Counted from the first letter of the stretch, positions 35,513 through 46,600 are shown. The stretch is DNA of 64,000 nucleotides from Prostheceraeus crozeri (GCA_907163375.1 CAJQUW010012510.1:317501-381500), one strand, 5' to 3'. A program made the numbers and translations. The notes: generated by a model from the letters alone, not told the origin.

Positions 35513-37132
35513 CAATTTGCTGCCAAATTTCACGAACTTTAAATAATATTTTCGTATCTATGCTGTACGTTTTTACAGATGTTATAAAAATTGTTAAAAT
35601 ATGTCATGCAACATGTGATGCTAACAAGGCATCACTTTTAAAGAAAATAGTGGCATGGCATGATCGTTATTTTCATCATGTTATTATTATGTTATTGACA
35701 TTCATATTATTTTTATCTTCAGCTCTTTACTGCAACAGAGGCGTTAGATCTTAAATTGAATTGAGTACCTAATGGAAAGTAACATGATGCATGCTTAACG
35801 CTTATAAATAATATTATGTAAAATAATTAACAAAATTTTAAATAAGCGATAGTAAATTTCTCTGCTTGATTAAGAGTTAGCCTTCTTGTCGCGTGATTAA
35901 TGTACATGTGAGATAAAATTAATATACATGAGGTCAAAATTTCTGTATTTGATCTTTGCACATGTAGATGTTTTAGTCTATTTTCAAACACAAATACATC
36001 TACTTTGGCCTACTGTGTAGACCTGTTTCCATTCAGATTGATTAGGTTGCCCACTGGCATAGGTTGGTAGGAACATTTCATGGAGGGACGCATCTGTAGT
36101 AAGCCTATCATGTCGATATTAGACTTGACGTATCAATAGTATTTTTCACTATTTTGTCAAAGCCTATTTGGGCGTGTGTCATTTCATCATATCATGCGAG
36201 ATACAACTCTTCCCTTCTAGAAAACTTAGGAAGAAGCGAACTGTCTAATTCTGTGAGGTAGAGCGATAAATAGTTTTATTAAGAAGAGTGGGACTAAACT
36301 ACATATCGCTGAGCATAGAGGATATCACAGTTATCGTTATCGTTATAATATGAACAGGACTTTGATGTAAATGTTCCGAAATATCCCTGGCCATGAAATA
36401 TGCCAATCCTCTCAATTCGTAAGGACGATCACGAGGTTGAAACATTGAATAATCATTTTGTTGAAGAGAACAAGTAGACTTAGTTGTTTTCTTGTCATTT
36501 TATAGCGGAAATTATCATAGTCAGTTTCATGAACTTCTCTCAACATCTATCAGTTTCGAGGTATCATGTTTGATAATTGAATGACAGGGCGAATAAAACA
36601 GGACTTTCTACTGTCATTTTGCAAGTTTCGGGGAATATGATTACCTTTTTTAAAAATATAAACGAATTTCCTATCTGGAAAAAGTGTTTTATTACTTTGA
36701 CTTACCAAAACACTGATTGACAGTCGAGGTCTTTCACTTGCTGTGCATGCAGTTGCTTCGTGAAAGAAAGTTTTGACAAACTTGTTATATTATAAAGCTT
36801 TGACTAGAAATTGACTTGTCAATTAGAAATATCATTTATAATTTGCTGATCCAAGTCGAGTTGGGACTGCCACAAGAGCGCTATTCGATGAGTGATGTGA
36901 TGAAATAAATGTCCATTAGGAAGGAAATGGTTTTATTTCAAATGCATCTTGGCACACCCCGAAGACTTGCCGTCGATTCATTCTTCTTTGACGATCCATG
37001 TCACGAGATCGAAAATATGACTCGTTATTTCTTGAGTCTTCGTACGTGTTCCTTGCATTGATGGGGGAATGAGATAAATCACGAAGGATCAGAAGTCACA
37101 GGAAATTAGAAAAGTTGTAGCTGACTCTATTG
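35513..37132. other. Intronic, no recognised feature
   Basis: A 99-codon + frame at 35455-35754 is hydrophobic and without family signature. The rest is AT-rich sequence separating the two Penelope-like clusters. Confidence 0.35.
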
Positions 37133-37752
37133 CTACCGGGAGGGGGACAAGATATTCGTTAAATGTTTTGTTTGAGTGTAAGTAATAACTTTCAACAAGT
37201 TGACCTTCAGTTTAAAATACGGTCCCGTCAATCTCAAGTGTTCCTGCTTTTCCGGAGCGCAATGACTTCTTGCTAACAAAATCCGAAACGATTTTAGGAA
37301 CAAAGTTCTTAGTATAACCATTGCATTCAAAAATTTTCAGAATTTTCTCAATTTCATCATGAAATATATTCCAATTGCTGGCTACCGTATATGCTCTACT
37401 CAGCATTCCAATAACCACACCCCGGTGCCACACTCTTGGACAGTTTGCTTCAAAATTTAATAGCACATTTGTGAACGTTTCTTTTCTAAAGATGCTAGTT
37501 TCCAAATTATTCGTAATATTTATTTTAACATCCAAGAATGCTATACTATTGCCTCCAATATCTACAATAAATTTTAAATTTTTGTGTTGTCTATTTAAAA
37601 ATTGGTGAAACCGTTCTTACTTTCTTTATATCATCAAAAACGCAAATGCAATCATCTACATATTTTGCGTAATAAAGTGGACTGCATTCTTCATTCATCC
37701 AATTTTGTTCCATTTGTGACAAAAATAGATTTGCGAGTGTAGGAGCAAGGGG
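37133..37752 (-). pseudogene. Penelope-like reverse transcriptase, minus-strand fragment
   Basis: The minus strand reads PLAPTLANLFLSQME, then YYAKYVDDCICVFDD, and after a change of frame AFLDVKINITNN, SIFRKETFTNVLLNFEA, GMLSRAYTVASNW and FECNGYTKNFV. The order PLAPxLAN, YVDD, FLDVxI, R-K-x-T, RAY, NGY is the reverse transcriptase palm and thumb of Penelope-like elements, with the YVDD catalytic box present. The N-terminal part (motif A) is missing on this strand, since the sequence turns into an inverted copy at about 37753. Confidence 0.85.
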
Positions 37753-37755
37753 GAA

Positions 37756-38095
37756 CCTTTTAATTAGTTATGATGTTGAATCACTGTTCACGAACATACC
37801 TGTTAATGAAACAATTGAGCTGGCGGCTAATTTAGTCTATGATAAGAATTCAACTAACAACCGAATACGGTTATTGGTTACGAATAATTTAGAAACTAGC
37901 ATCTTTAGAAAAGAAACGTTCACAAATGTGTTATTAAATTTTGAAGCAAACTGTCCAAGAGTGTGGCACCGGGGTCTGGTTATTGGAATGCTGAGTAGAG
38001 CATATACGGTAGCCAGCAATTGGAATATATTTCATGATGAAATTGAGAAAATTCTGAAAATTTTTGAATGCAATGACTTCTTGTCCCATTTCTAG
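37756..38095 (+). pseudogene. Penelope-like reverse transcriptase, plus-strand inverted copy
   Basis: The + strand reads LISYDVESLFTNIPVNET (motif A with its aspartate), IELAANLVYDKN, then jumps straight to TNNLETSIFRKETF, GMLSRAYTVASNWN and IFECN. The motif B and YVDD blocks are deleted between them. The shared thumb region is nearly identical to the minus-strand copy at 37212-37535, so both derive from one element by an inversion plus deletion. It is inactive. Confidence 0.85.
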
Positions 38096-38231
38096 AATGA
38101 CACCAAGAATAAATTTTGTGATTTCTGTAAAGCTACTTAATTTCGCGGTTTTGTCAATCTGGTCATTTCTCGCGGTATTTAATTTCGCATTTAGTTTGAA
38201 AATTGCATTGATTGACTGATCGTTCTGTTCA

Positions 38232-38483
38232 TTGTACGTCCGAGCTTCAGTCTCTGATTCTGATGGCAAGCAACTGAAATATCAGGTCAAAGACTTCTTC
38301 GCAGATCAACTACTTGATGGTCTGCCATCTAGCACCACTCTTTCAATCATAAACATTGATCTACGCCTTTACGTAATGAAGCCTTTGCATTGCAAGTGGC
38401 TCATTAAAGCCCTCGAACACGTTGAGGCTCAAAGGGACACCATCATCACAGCATGGCGGAAGATCGGTTTCCTGGATGCCTAA
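38232..38483 (+). pseudogene. pogo/Tigger-like transposase relic
   Basis: An 83-codon frame reads DLRLYVMKPLHCKWLIKAL, then IITAWRKIGFLDA and a stop. This resembles the end of the DDE domain in pogo/Tigger-type transposases (I/V-MKPLHAKW, then GWxxAGIxxA). Upstream residues, such as FFADQLLDGLPSS, are not diagnostic. Only this end of the protein is present. Assignment is by pattern memory and could be a related family. Confidence 0.45.
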
Positions 38484-38570
38484 GAAAAAGTACAACGCCG
38501 TTGATGATTAAATACTGTATGATGGAGCCTCTGTATGTGTATTGTGTTGGACGCTTGGAATGCGTATACA

Positions 38571-38660
38571 GGGTGATCATAAAGTCTAAAAAAAAATTCA
38601 CGGAAGTAAAATCATTCCGTGAACATGCCGGTAGGACACCGGCGAAATGCATCGGTCTAT
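38571..38660 (+). repeat. Truncated mariner-type terminus
   Basis: TA followed by cagggtgatcataaagtc matches the 5' terminus of the mariner-like element at 44397 (read on the minus strand, acagtgtgatcataaagtc). No transposase follows, so this appears to be an end fragment. Confidence 0.4.
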
Positions 38661-38796
38661 AACTTGAGTGCCTTTTCACTTTACCGAATATCTAACGGTT
38701 GCCCTGCCCTCCCACATTGAATCATATGGCTAAGCAGGGATTATTTCGTCAGTCGCTGTAGGGTTTGATTGCCAAATATAATATCTTTCAATACCT

Positions 38797-38800
38797 CCTA
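38797..38800 (+). repeat. Target-site duplication CCTA (left)
   Basis: Four bases, CCTA, lie immediately outside the left end of the 38801-43576 transposon. The same four bases lie immediately outside its right end at 43577-43580. Confidence 0.6.
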
Positions 38801-39545
38801 CACATGTCTCTAAAATCGATTTAAATGATTGGAAATCCGAATGAGATTAGCTTTTGAATATAGCATGGTGAGTGCATGGACATTGTGAATTTGAAATATT
38901 TCCAAAATCAGTCGAGTAGTTTTTCAATAAATCACAGTTTTATGCATTTCATACTACTTACAAGATTTAATCGTCTCGTATTCTATGAATAAGAAATCCG
39001 AATAGCATCTTATCACAGACTATCAACATAAATATCATGTCAATACTGTATACAAAATTTGAAACAAATCTGTCGAGACAATGTTGAGAAATTTTGAATT
39101 TTTCACTGAAATAGCTTGTAAGTAGTATGTGTCGCAAGGGATCAGGCTAGTGTGCCGAAAAAAATCCGAATGGCATGTAAATTGATTCATGCTCTTTCTA
39201 TGGATACAGATTGTCGAGTATGATTGTTTAAGCAGATTCCATAGAGTCAAATTGAAATCTAAATATATATAAAAAAAAAAAAAAAAAAATTGAAGAAAAT
39301 TGAATGTAAAATGAAGTATATGCCACTAAATCCGAATGAATTGAGATTTGAAAAGTGCATTCTCCAACGTTTCCCATATACTCTATCAAAATATAAAGCG
39401 AATGAGTAGTTTTATCAAGATTTATGATTATATGTATAGAGTTTTGCGACAAATAGTTGTTGACATTGGACATACTTACATTGGACATTTGTACGCTTCA
39501 TTGATCTCATGTACTCTATGTAGGTAGAGTCAATATTACTTATCA
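38801..39545 (+). repeat. Left terminal inverted repeat
   Basis: Runs from cacatgtctctaaaatcg to gtcaatattacttatca. It matches the right arm block by block, with a poly-A tract of different length near 39272-39290 and scattered substitutions. The arms contain no obvious open frame. Confidence 0.9.
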
Positions 39546-39718
39546 CGCTGCGTTGAATTCTGTAATCAACATGGAGTTACTGTTCAATTAATCAAGGCTC
39601 ATTGTTCAATGTTCAATTAGGTCAAGTGTGACGGTTATTGCTTGAATAGGTAACACATTCCAGCTGATATTTCGATCATTGCATCTGACTTTTCTTTCCA
39701 ATATGCTGATCTGTTGTA

Positions 39719-40079
39719 TTCTAACCCAATGAAGATGAATCATGTCGACTTCTAAGTCAATGGGCGGACACTAAGGCGTTAGCTGGCATTATCTGTATCC
39801 ATAGAAATTAACAATACCATAGAAAGTCTGTACTTCTATGTCTGTATCTGAATTACATTGAAATTGCATTGAGATAGAAACTGCATTATTATCCGGAAGA
39901 AGCGTTCTATGTCAAATCCCCATATAAATTATGCAATAGTCAGACTTTTTGAGTAAAACTTTTTAGATGTCTATATCAGAAGCATAGATTGTCATCTAAG
40001 GATCAATGTTTGTAGCCATGTTTGTAGCATGGATTTGTTTGTAGACATCGCCATAGATTTCATCTTCATTGGGTTAGAA
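39719..40079. mobile_element. MITE nested in the RAG1-N-like transposon
   Basis: Inverted ends ttctaacccaatgaagatga at 39719 and its mirror ending at 40079, each flanked by TA (39717-39718 and 40080-40081). The TA duplication suggests the Tc1/mariner superfamily. It inserted after the larger element did and lies upstream of its coding region. Confidence 0.8.
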
Positions 40080-40358
40080 TACCAAATAATATCCACTTTT
40101 ATCGGACACAAATGCAAAACTCCTCGAAATCTATGCATTTATGTCCTCTAAAAGTGCATACTATTCCTATCATCTAATGATCAAGGATGGCATTGTTTCC
40201 GTCACGGGGATATCAACCCTATTCAGCAATGTGTCAGAATCACCACCCACGCAGCGTAAGTGAACAAAGCTTTTCTTAAATGTCTGAGCGCGTGAAGACA
40301 GCGCATGCACTTGATTGAATCGTGCGGCTGCGAGATTGTGAATTGTCGTGTTGTATTT

Positions 40359-42422
40359 ATGGCGTCGATTGTCTCAGCATTTCATGACGAAGCTAAACAT
40401 AGAATATGTAGACGATGTGGTGAAGTGGGTCTACGATCCAAAATGGTCACGATCTCTGCTTCAACTAAACAAGGTTATCAAGATTATTGGAATATTGATT
40501 GAGAAAATGATAATGCCTTCTTTGCACCTGAAGTTCTTTGCAAAACCTGCTATACTGATCTTCGGCACTTGATGAATAGTAAACCTGAAAAAATTAGCCA
40601 GATCTTTTAGTCAGTTTCCTTTCGACGGCATTTCAAACATCGCAACTCGCTCGATCCTGCCCTGTACAGTTTCACATCCATGTTCTTTGTGCAAAATCCT
40701 CAAAAATTACCAAGATCGTACAATTGTTGAACAAAAGGAACTATTTGGTACTGCACGTTGTGGACGAAAACGAACTTCCGCTGTTATTTTCACGTGTTGA
40801 GCCGTCATGTTCAAAATGCAGCAAAATCCTATCGAAAACTGAAATGAGTATTACAAACAGACATCGATGTGTTCCTCTCTCTGAATCTGTTGACGTTTCA
40901 TGTACAATGGAAAGAACGGGAGCAAAGTCATGTCAAACCTTGTGTCAAGCAAATTGAGATGATAACCTTGAAATGGTCCGCCAGGCACGTCATTTCTGTT
41001 TCCCGTTTGAATGGACCACCACTCAAGTTAAACATCTCAAATGAGAAACACAAGCAGAGATGTACGAAACTGGAATTGAGAAGTTTGATTGGAATTAATC
41101 ATTGTCAAACTGTATCTCTAACAACAGTCTGAGAAAAATCAATTCAGCTATCAAAAGCAAATCAGTGAAGTTTCCAAGTGTTCCTCCTATTATTCGGATC
41201 GGGATGCTTGTCTTAGCAATTACTTCTCATCCACTGATGAATTTCAGTTTGAAGTTTATCAAAAAGATGACCAATCTACAGATGACAAATACCTTGCAAA
41301 TGTTCCAATGATATATTGCAATGACATCAATGGTTTAATCAAGGACTGGTGGTCATCTGAGACACCTCCAACGCTTGTCATCAAATGTTCCATTGATCAC
41401 GGCCAAGGGTTTTTGAAAGTTTCTGTACAAATCCTCAATGATGAGCGCTATTCGAATTCTGTATCAGAATTGCTTTTGGTTGCGTTGGTAGGCACCTGAA
41501 ACTCGTACAAATTTGTTGACAATATTTTCGATAGAATCTTTTCAAAACTTCTTTGGCGATCCTGATTTCAGTACTATTTTAGTTGCGGACAACAATGCTT
41601 GCAGTTGATGTTGGGAATATCAACAGAAACTCTAAGTATCTTGCGCGTTTTCTGCACCTGGAAGAATGGTCAGATTCATCTGATGACGATGTAACCATGC
41701 GCAGCGGAACGCTACATTCTCAGCAATTGCAAAAATTCAATGACGAATGCGATCGGATAGCAAGAAAAGCAAAATGTTATAATTCAATTTCTCCCTCTAT
41801 TCTCGGAGAAACCGACTCGCCCAATCTCTACAAGTGTGGAATACCCATTCTGCATGTATCGCTTGGCATAGTGCAGCATCTCTTCAACAAAATCGAAGAA
41901 AAATTGTCTTAACCAGAGAAAGACGATGTTGGGGAGACATTGAACCGAATAGGAGCTCATAGGTCTCCTTATCATGGAAAAGCATTCGAAGGGCGTGGAG
42001 TCAGGAGCATCTTGGAAAATCTTGATATTTTTCCTACTTGTTTCAAGCGAACTGGCTATTATGTAGCACTACGTCGTTACAAGGAAGTCTTGGACGAATG
42101 TGGAGGCGTAAGACGCAAGCACACATTCCAAGACAAAATTGAAGAATTTAAAGAGGCTGTCCGTCAAGCAGGCATTACACCCTTCTTGAAAATTCATTTG
42201 CTTGACCATGTCGATTTATTCCTGAGTGTCATGGATGAGATCTGCACATTCTCAAATCCTGGCTTAGGCTGGACCAGCGAACAGGCCATCGAAAGCTCTC
42301 ACCACCATTTTGCAAATACCTGGAGCCGCTACAAAAAGACTCCTGGAAACAGGAAGAAGGCCCTTCTTGGTGCAGTGATAGACTTTAATTACACAAGATT
42401 CTTGACATCTTTTTCTGATTAA
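40359..42422 (+). pseudogene. Decayed transposase with RAG1-like N-terminal zinc region
   Basis: From ATG 40359 the frame reads FHDEAKHRICRRCGEVG and, past one in-frame TGA (40500), FAPEVLCKTCYTDLRHLM. This parallels RAG1's HLCRICG...EFCHNCW...HRK zinc cluster. About 40 codons later a shifted frame has FHIHVLCAKSSK, similar in position to RAG1's W-H-P-H-T-x-x-C-x-I-C. Later frames include GIPILHVSLGIVQHLFN (41583-41912) and YHGKAFEGRGVRSILENL, then ESSHHHFANTWSRYKK, ending at a TAA (41940-42422). Several stops and shifts break the frame, so it is inactive. The C-terminal part resembles uncharacterised cnidarian-type transposon proteins. Recognition is from memory. Confidence 0.65.
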
Positions 42423-42816
42423 CTCCGAACATTTTCCATTTCCAGCTTTCGTCACAGTGTTGTTTCGTGTTCAATATAGGTTGTTATTTGCTAATATTTG
42501 GTTCTGAATAATATACTTTCTGCTCAAGTCTTAAAACAAGGAAAAGATAATGCCTATTCTAGTACTGACAAGGTCAATTTTTTGCAATTTGTAAAAAATG
42601 ATAAGAATGAAACAGTAGAGGACCATTCTACAAATAATACTAATTTATATAATTTGCAAAAATCTATAAAAAAACAAAATAAGTAGAAGACGATCACTAT
42701 CCTAATATTGTTTGGGTCAATAAATGGATCATAGATGGATCATAGGACGGTGAAAAAATCGTGTAACCAATTTTGATTAAAGTTATGCCTAAACCTTGAG
42801 AAAACTACATTCAACA

Positions 42817-43576
42817 TGATAAGTAATATTGACTCTACCTACATAGAGTACATGAGATCAATGAAGCGTACAAATGTCCAATGTAAGTATGTCCAATGTC
42901 AACAACTATTTGTCGCAAAACTCTATACATATAAGCCTAAATCTTGAGACAACTACTCGACCGATTCGCTTTATATTTTGATAGAGTATATGGGAAACGT
43001 TGGAGAATGCACTTTTCAAATCTCAATTCATTCGGATTTAGTGGCATATACTTCATTTTACATTCATTTCTTCAATTTTTTTTTATTTTTTTGAAATTTT
43101 TGTATATATTTTAGATTTTCTGCAATTTGACTCTATGGAATCTGCTTAAACAATCATACTCGACAATCTGTATCCATAGAAATAGCATGAATCAATTTAC
43201 ATGACAATCGGATTTTTTTTAGGCACACTAGCCTGATCCCTTGCGACGACACTACTTACAAGCTATTTCAGTGAAAAATTCAAAATTTCTCAACATTGTC
43301 TCGACAGATTTGTTTCAAATTTTGTATACAGTATTGACATGATATTTATGTTGATAGTCTGTGATAAGATGCTATTCGGATTTCTTCTTCATAGCCTACG
43401 AGACGCTTAAATCTTGTAAGTAGTATGAAATGCATAAAACTGTGATTTATTGAAAAACTACTCGACTGATTTTGGAAATATTTCAAATTCACAATGTCCA
43501 TGCACTCACCATGCTATATTCAAAAGCTAATCTCATTCGGATTTCCAATCATTTAAATCGATTTTAGAGACATGTG
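42817..43576 (-). repeat. Right terminal inverted repeat
   Basis: Inverse of 38801-39545. It starts at tgataagtaatattgac and ends in cgattttagagacatgtg at 43576. Stretches such as catactcgacaatctg and ctagcctgatcccttgcgac match the left arm. Confidence 0.9.
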
Positions 43577-43580
43577 CCTA
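43577..43580 (+). repeat. Target-site duplication CCTA (right)
   Basis: The four bases after the right end copy those before the left end. A 4-bp match can occur by chance, but the position exactly at both ends supports it. Confidence 0.6.
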
Positions 43581-43582
43581 GA

Positions 43583-44397
43583 TGGTGTATATAAGGATAA
43601 GGTATTGACCAATATCATAAATTTAATGAAAATAAAACATAAAATTGATCTTGAATAATGGGGAGATGCCCCATCTCGCTGAAAAAACACAGTTCGCTTT
43701 TCACTTTTTGATAGTTCTGGTAGAAAACTTCGCTGCAACATATCAAGATAATTTTCACCATTAACATTACCATTGAAGAATGAAGGACCATAGATTTTAA
43801 GGCTTGAAATCCCCATCCAAACATTGACTTGCGGACTCGAATGGCAGCGTTGAAGTGTGTCTGTTGGCTTTTCTTTATCGCAGATTCGACAATTATGTCG
43901 GTTGAAGATGCCATCCAAACAAAAAGTTGACTCGTCCGAAAAATGATTTTATCGAAGAAGTCTCCATCTTCGTGGGATGTTTGCAGTGCTGACTCGCAAT
44001 GAACAATCTTCTTCGTGTAGCTCTTGTGTTGCTTGCAATTTGTAAGGAAAGAGCCCTAGATCACGTCTCACTATACTGTGGACATAACCGTAAGAACAGC
44101 AAGTAGCTGCAGTTGCTTGACGAATTGATGTTGAGGGTTGTTCACGAATAATCTCGGACATTTGCATGAAATTCATGCATTTGGTGCTTGACTACGATGA
44201 TCATATAGTAGCTTCATAGTGCCTTTTTCATCTTGACAACTCGAAAACCGCAAATTGAATTCAGTCGGCCTTTTCATATCATGAAACAAAACTTTAAGTC
44301 ATTCTCTTTTCATTTTCATAAGTAGTTATCGTTTAAACTCATTCACTTTTCATGTGTGGTGAATTGTAATTCCACAGTGACTTTATGATCACACTGT
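43583..44397 (-). mobile_element. mariner-like element A, 3'-truncated
   Basis: On the minus strand it starts at acagtgtgatcataaagtc (44397) beside a TA. The coding region reads IIREQPSTSIRQATAATC, RDLGLFPYKLQ, FSDESTFCL, VNVWMGISSLKIYGPSFF, NGENYLDMLQRSFLP and FFQRDGASPHYS. This is a Tc1/mariner-superfamily transposase up to the second catalytic aspartate. The first aspartate is in F-S-D-E. The last third of the protein is absent. Several frame changes occur. A direct copy of its last 100 bp follows at 44398-44505. Confidence 0.8.
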
Positions 44398-44505
44398 ATA
44401 TGGTGTATGTAAGGATAAGGTATTGACTAATATCATAAATTTGATGAAAAAAAACATAAAATTGATCTTGAATAATGGGGAGGTGCCCCATCTCGTGCCC
44501 CATGT
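44398..44505 (-). repeat. Second copy of the mariner A 3' fragment
   Basis: The sequence tggtgtatgtaaggataagg through gaataatggggaggtgcccc matches 43583-43680 in direct orientation. It includes the transposase codons for RDGAPPHYS-like residues, and it adjoins the 5' end of mariner A exactly. Confidence 0.75.
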
Positions 44506-45903
44506 AACAAAGATTGCTGTGCATTTGAAATCTGCACAAATCGATGACATTGTTTGCGTACTCCATTCCTATGTAGACCTACATGTACATTTATGCTACT
44601 CGTCATACAGAACCGAAAGGATCTTCGATCTCGACATTTTTCGCGGTTGCCATAAAACCGCGAAATCCGCGAAAATTAATAATAGCCTTACAGTATATAC
44701 AGTACACAATGGGTCTATATAGATAAATTACATTGATGGCTGTAGAAAAATGCAATCAAAAGGTTAACACACGGTAATTACGAAAATCCTTATATAATGA
44801 GAGTTATCATGAAGCTTCAACCAAGGTGATGCGTTGTCGCGCTGAAGGGTCAAGGCCAAGCGTTAGATGAAGTGTCTGTCTGTGGTTCTAACTCTGTTCG
44901 CGGGGTGCTCGGCGATCCTTTTGATGATGGAAATGACGTCATCTGCCCATCCTCCGAATGTACGAGCCGGTCCATGAGTTACCCGCATAATTATTTCAAG
45001 TTGAATGATCTCAGAAAAGGTGGTACTCGTTTTTCTTGTTTCCAACTGCCAGTGCACAAACCTAATTCTCCTTCCTATTTCTCTTTGACATTTTGAAATA
45101 CATGCTGTATGTAGCTCGCATGACTGAGACGCGAGTAGCTGTGTTTTTCGGCTACTCTATACAGGTTTTGGATATTCCGCGCAATCCCACCTTAAATCTT
45201 GGAGACACTTTGAGTATCAAAAATGTTTACCTTTTGTCGAAACGGAAGCTGCTCAAGAGAACAGACAAGTCACTTAACTGTGTTCGTTGACGAAAAGCGG
45301 TGATCGCAGAAGCAAGTCATCCATTGGTTTTTCATCGAATAACTTGAAGGGGCAACGTGAGACAAGACAGAATGTAACGAGACGTAAAAAGATTGTGAAC
45401 TTTAGTTTAACTGAGGGAGACGAAAATAATGAAAGATTTTATGAAAAGTTGTTCGGAGATGGCTTGAGGCTTCGCGTCACTGAATTCTGTCGGAACATTT
45501 TTAACTTGGTTCCAGGCGATTTAAGCGTAGGTAGGATTTTTTCATCTATATTTGAAGAGTGAAAAGAGAGCGAGGTTTAGCTAGAATTAAGAACGTAAGA
45601 AATTAAGCTAAGATGGGAGAGTTGAAAGGGATAAAAAGTTGGAATTAGCTAATATGCATTGAAGGAACAGAAAGATCATTTTTATTTCTGTCTGTCTTTG
45701 ATAGTTCGGTGTGGGATTGCTACATCGACATAATCCCAAAACAACCACGTACACAGAATATTTTCTGTCGGATCTATATGTTATTGACCTCTTCAGAGTA
45801 TAATGGAGACCTTATGACGGCGTCCTCTTTTGACCTTTTACTTTTCAGGTCATGGATTTTCAATTCTTTGATCACTAAAAAAATTGCTCGTCAGAAGTTA
45901 CTC
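44506..45903. other. Intronic; unrecognised frames and a CGCGAAAA palindromic patch
   Basis: At about 44636-44680 ttttcgcggtt and aaccgcgaaa form small palindromes, as in some short MITEs. Frames at 45093-45290 and 45287-45562 have no domain. Nothing else is seen. Confidence 0.35.
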
Positions 45904-46050
45904 GGTAGGATAGCTCAGTAGGTTAAGTGCCCCGCTTCGGTGCGGCAGGACAGAAGGTCTAGGGTTCGATTCTGTCCGCCTCGGAGGCACCACCGCTATC
46001 ACTGAAGGTTGCTTACCTAAATCAGGGGAGAGTTGCGAGTATTTTAGGTC
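45904..46050 (+). mobile_element. Second tRNA-derived SINE family
   Basis: The head ggtaggatagctcagtaggt (A box) is followed by gggttcgattctgtccgcct (B box). The body atcactg...gagagttgcgag matches the start of the window. The head differs from the main SINE family in the window. It does not fold into a normal tRNA, so it is not called as a tRNA gene. Confidence 0.7.
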
Positions 46051-46269
46051 TGCCATTTCCCTAGCTTTCTAGAATAACTCTGGCGAGAATGCATATAACA
46101 GCAGGTAGTCAACGCGGCCCCCATTGCGACCTGTAATTCATAAGTCATAAATGTTTAATCTGAAACATACAGAAAACGCAAAGCGATGGCCGCAAGGGCA
46201 CTTACAAGCAAGCGTTGATAATACGTGCAACATATGCATACGCAAAGTTTAACATCAATAAAAAATACA

Positions 46270-46600
46270 TGCGATATATATTTACAAATTTACCGAGTGA
46301 TCATGATGTACATGTACATCATATACCATCATAAACAAATTGCATGAGACCTACATATTTACAAATTTTCAGAGTCATCATGATATACAACATATACCAT
46401 ATACAAAATACGTGAGATCTATAGGGCCTATATTTACAAATTTGAAGAGTGATGATCACGACATGATAAGAGTTCAACTGGATGGGGTCCTCACAATGGA
46501 GCAAAAGGGCACAAATGCTTAAAATCTAATATAGAAATGAAAGTAGCAAAATCATCTATACAAAATTTACACTTTAATGATCATGGTCACAATGTATACA
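46270..46600 (+). repeat. Tandem repeat, unit about 80-90 bp
   Basis: Three clear units each begin atatttacaaattt, continue with gagtgatcatgat or a variant, then catatacca and gagacct or gagatct. A weaker fourth unit runs to about 46600. Unit boundaries are approximate. Confidence 0.7.

Larger units (their letters stand above)
38801..43576 (+). mobile_element. DNA transposon with RAG1-N-like protein (N-RAG-TP/Chapaev-like)
   Basis: The element is 4776 bp, with inverted repeats of about 745 bp (38801-39545) and 760 bp (42817-43576), ends CACATGTCTCTAAAATCG, and flanks CCTA. The interior encodes a decayed protein (40359-42422). Its N-terminus resembles the zinc-binding N-terminal region of vertebrate RAG1, and its C-terminus a large family of uncharacterised transposon proteins in cnidarians and other invertebrates. 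N-RAG-TP and Chapaev transposons are known to pair a RAG1-N-like protein with ends that start CAC, like V(D)J recombination signals. The match is by motif, not by search. A 361-bp MITE is nested at 39719-40079. Confidence 0.7.

Noticed and set aside
45093-45562. Two adjacent + frames of 65 and 91 codons
   Set aside because: No known domain, no clear splice sites or starts; not reported as a gene.
45904-45980. Possible functional tRNA gene
   Set aside because: A and B boxes are present, but acceptor and T stems do not pair and the sequence runs on into a repeated body also found at 1-55. It is a SINE.
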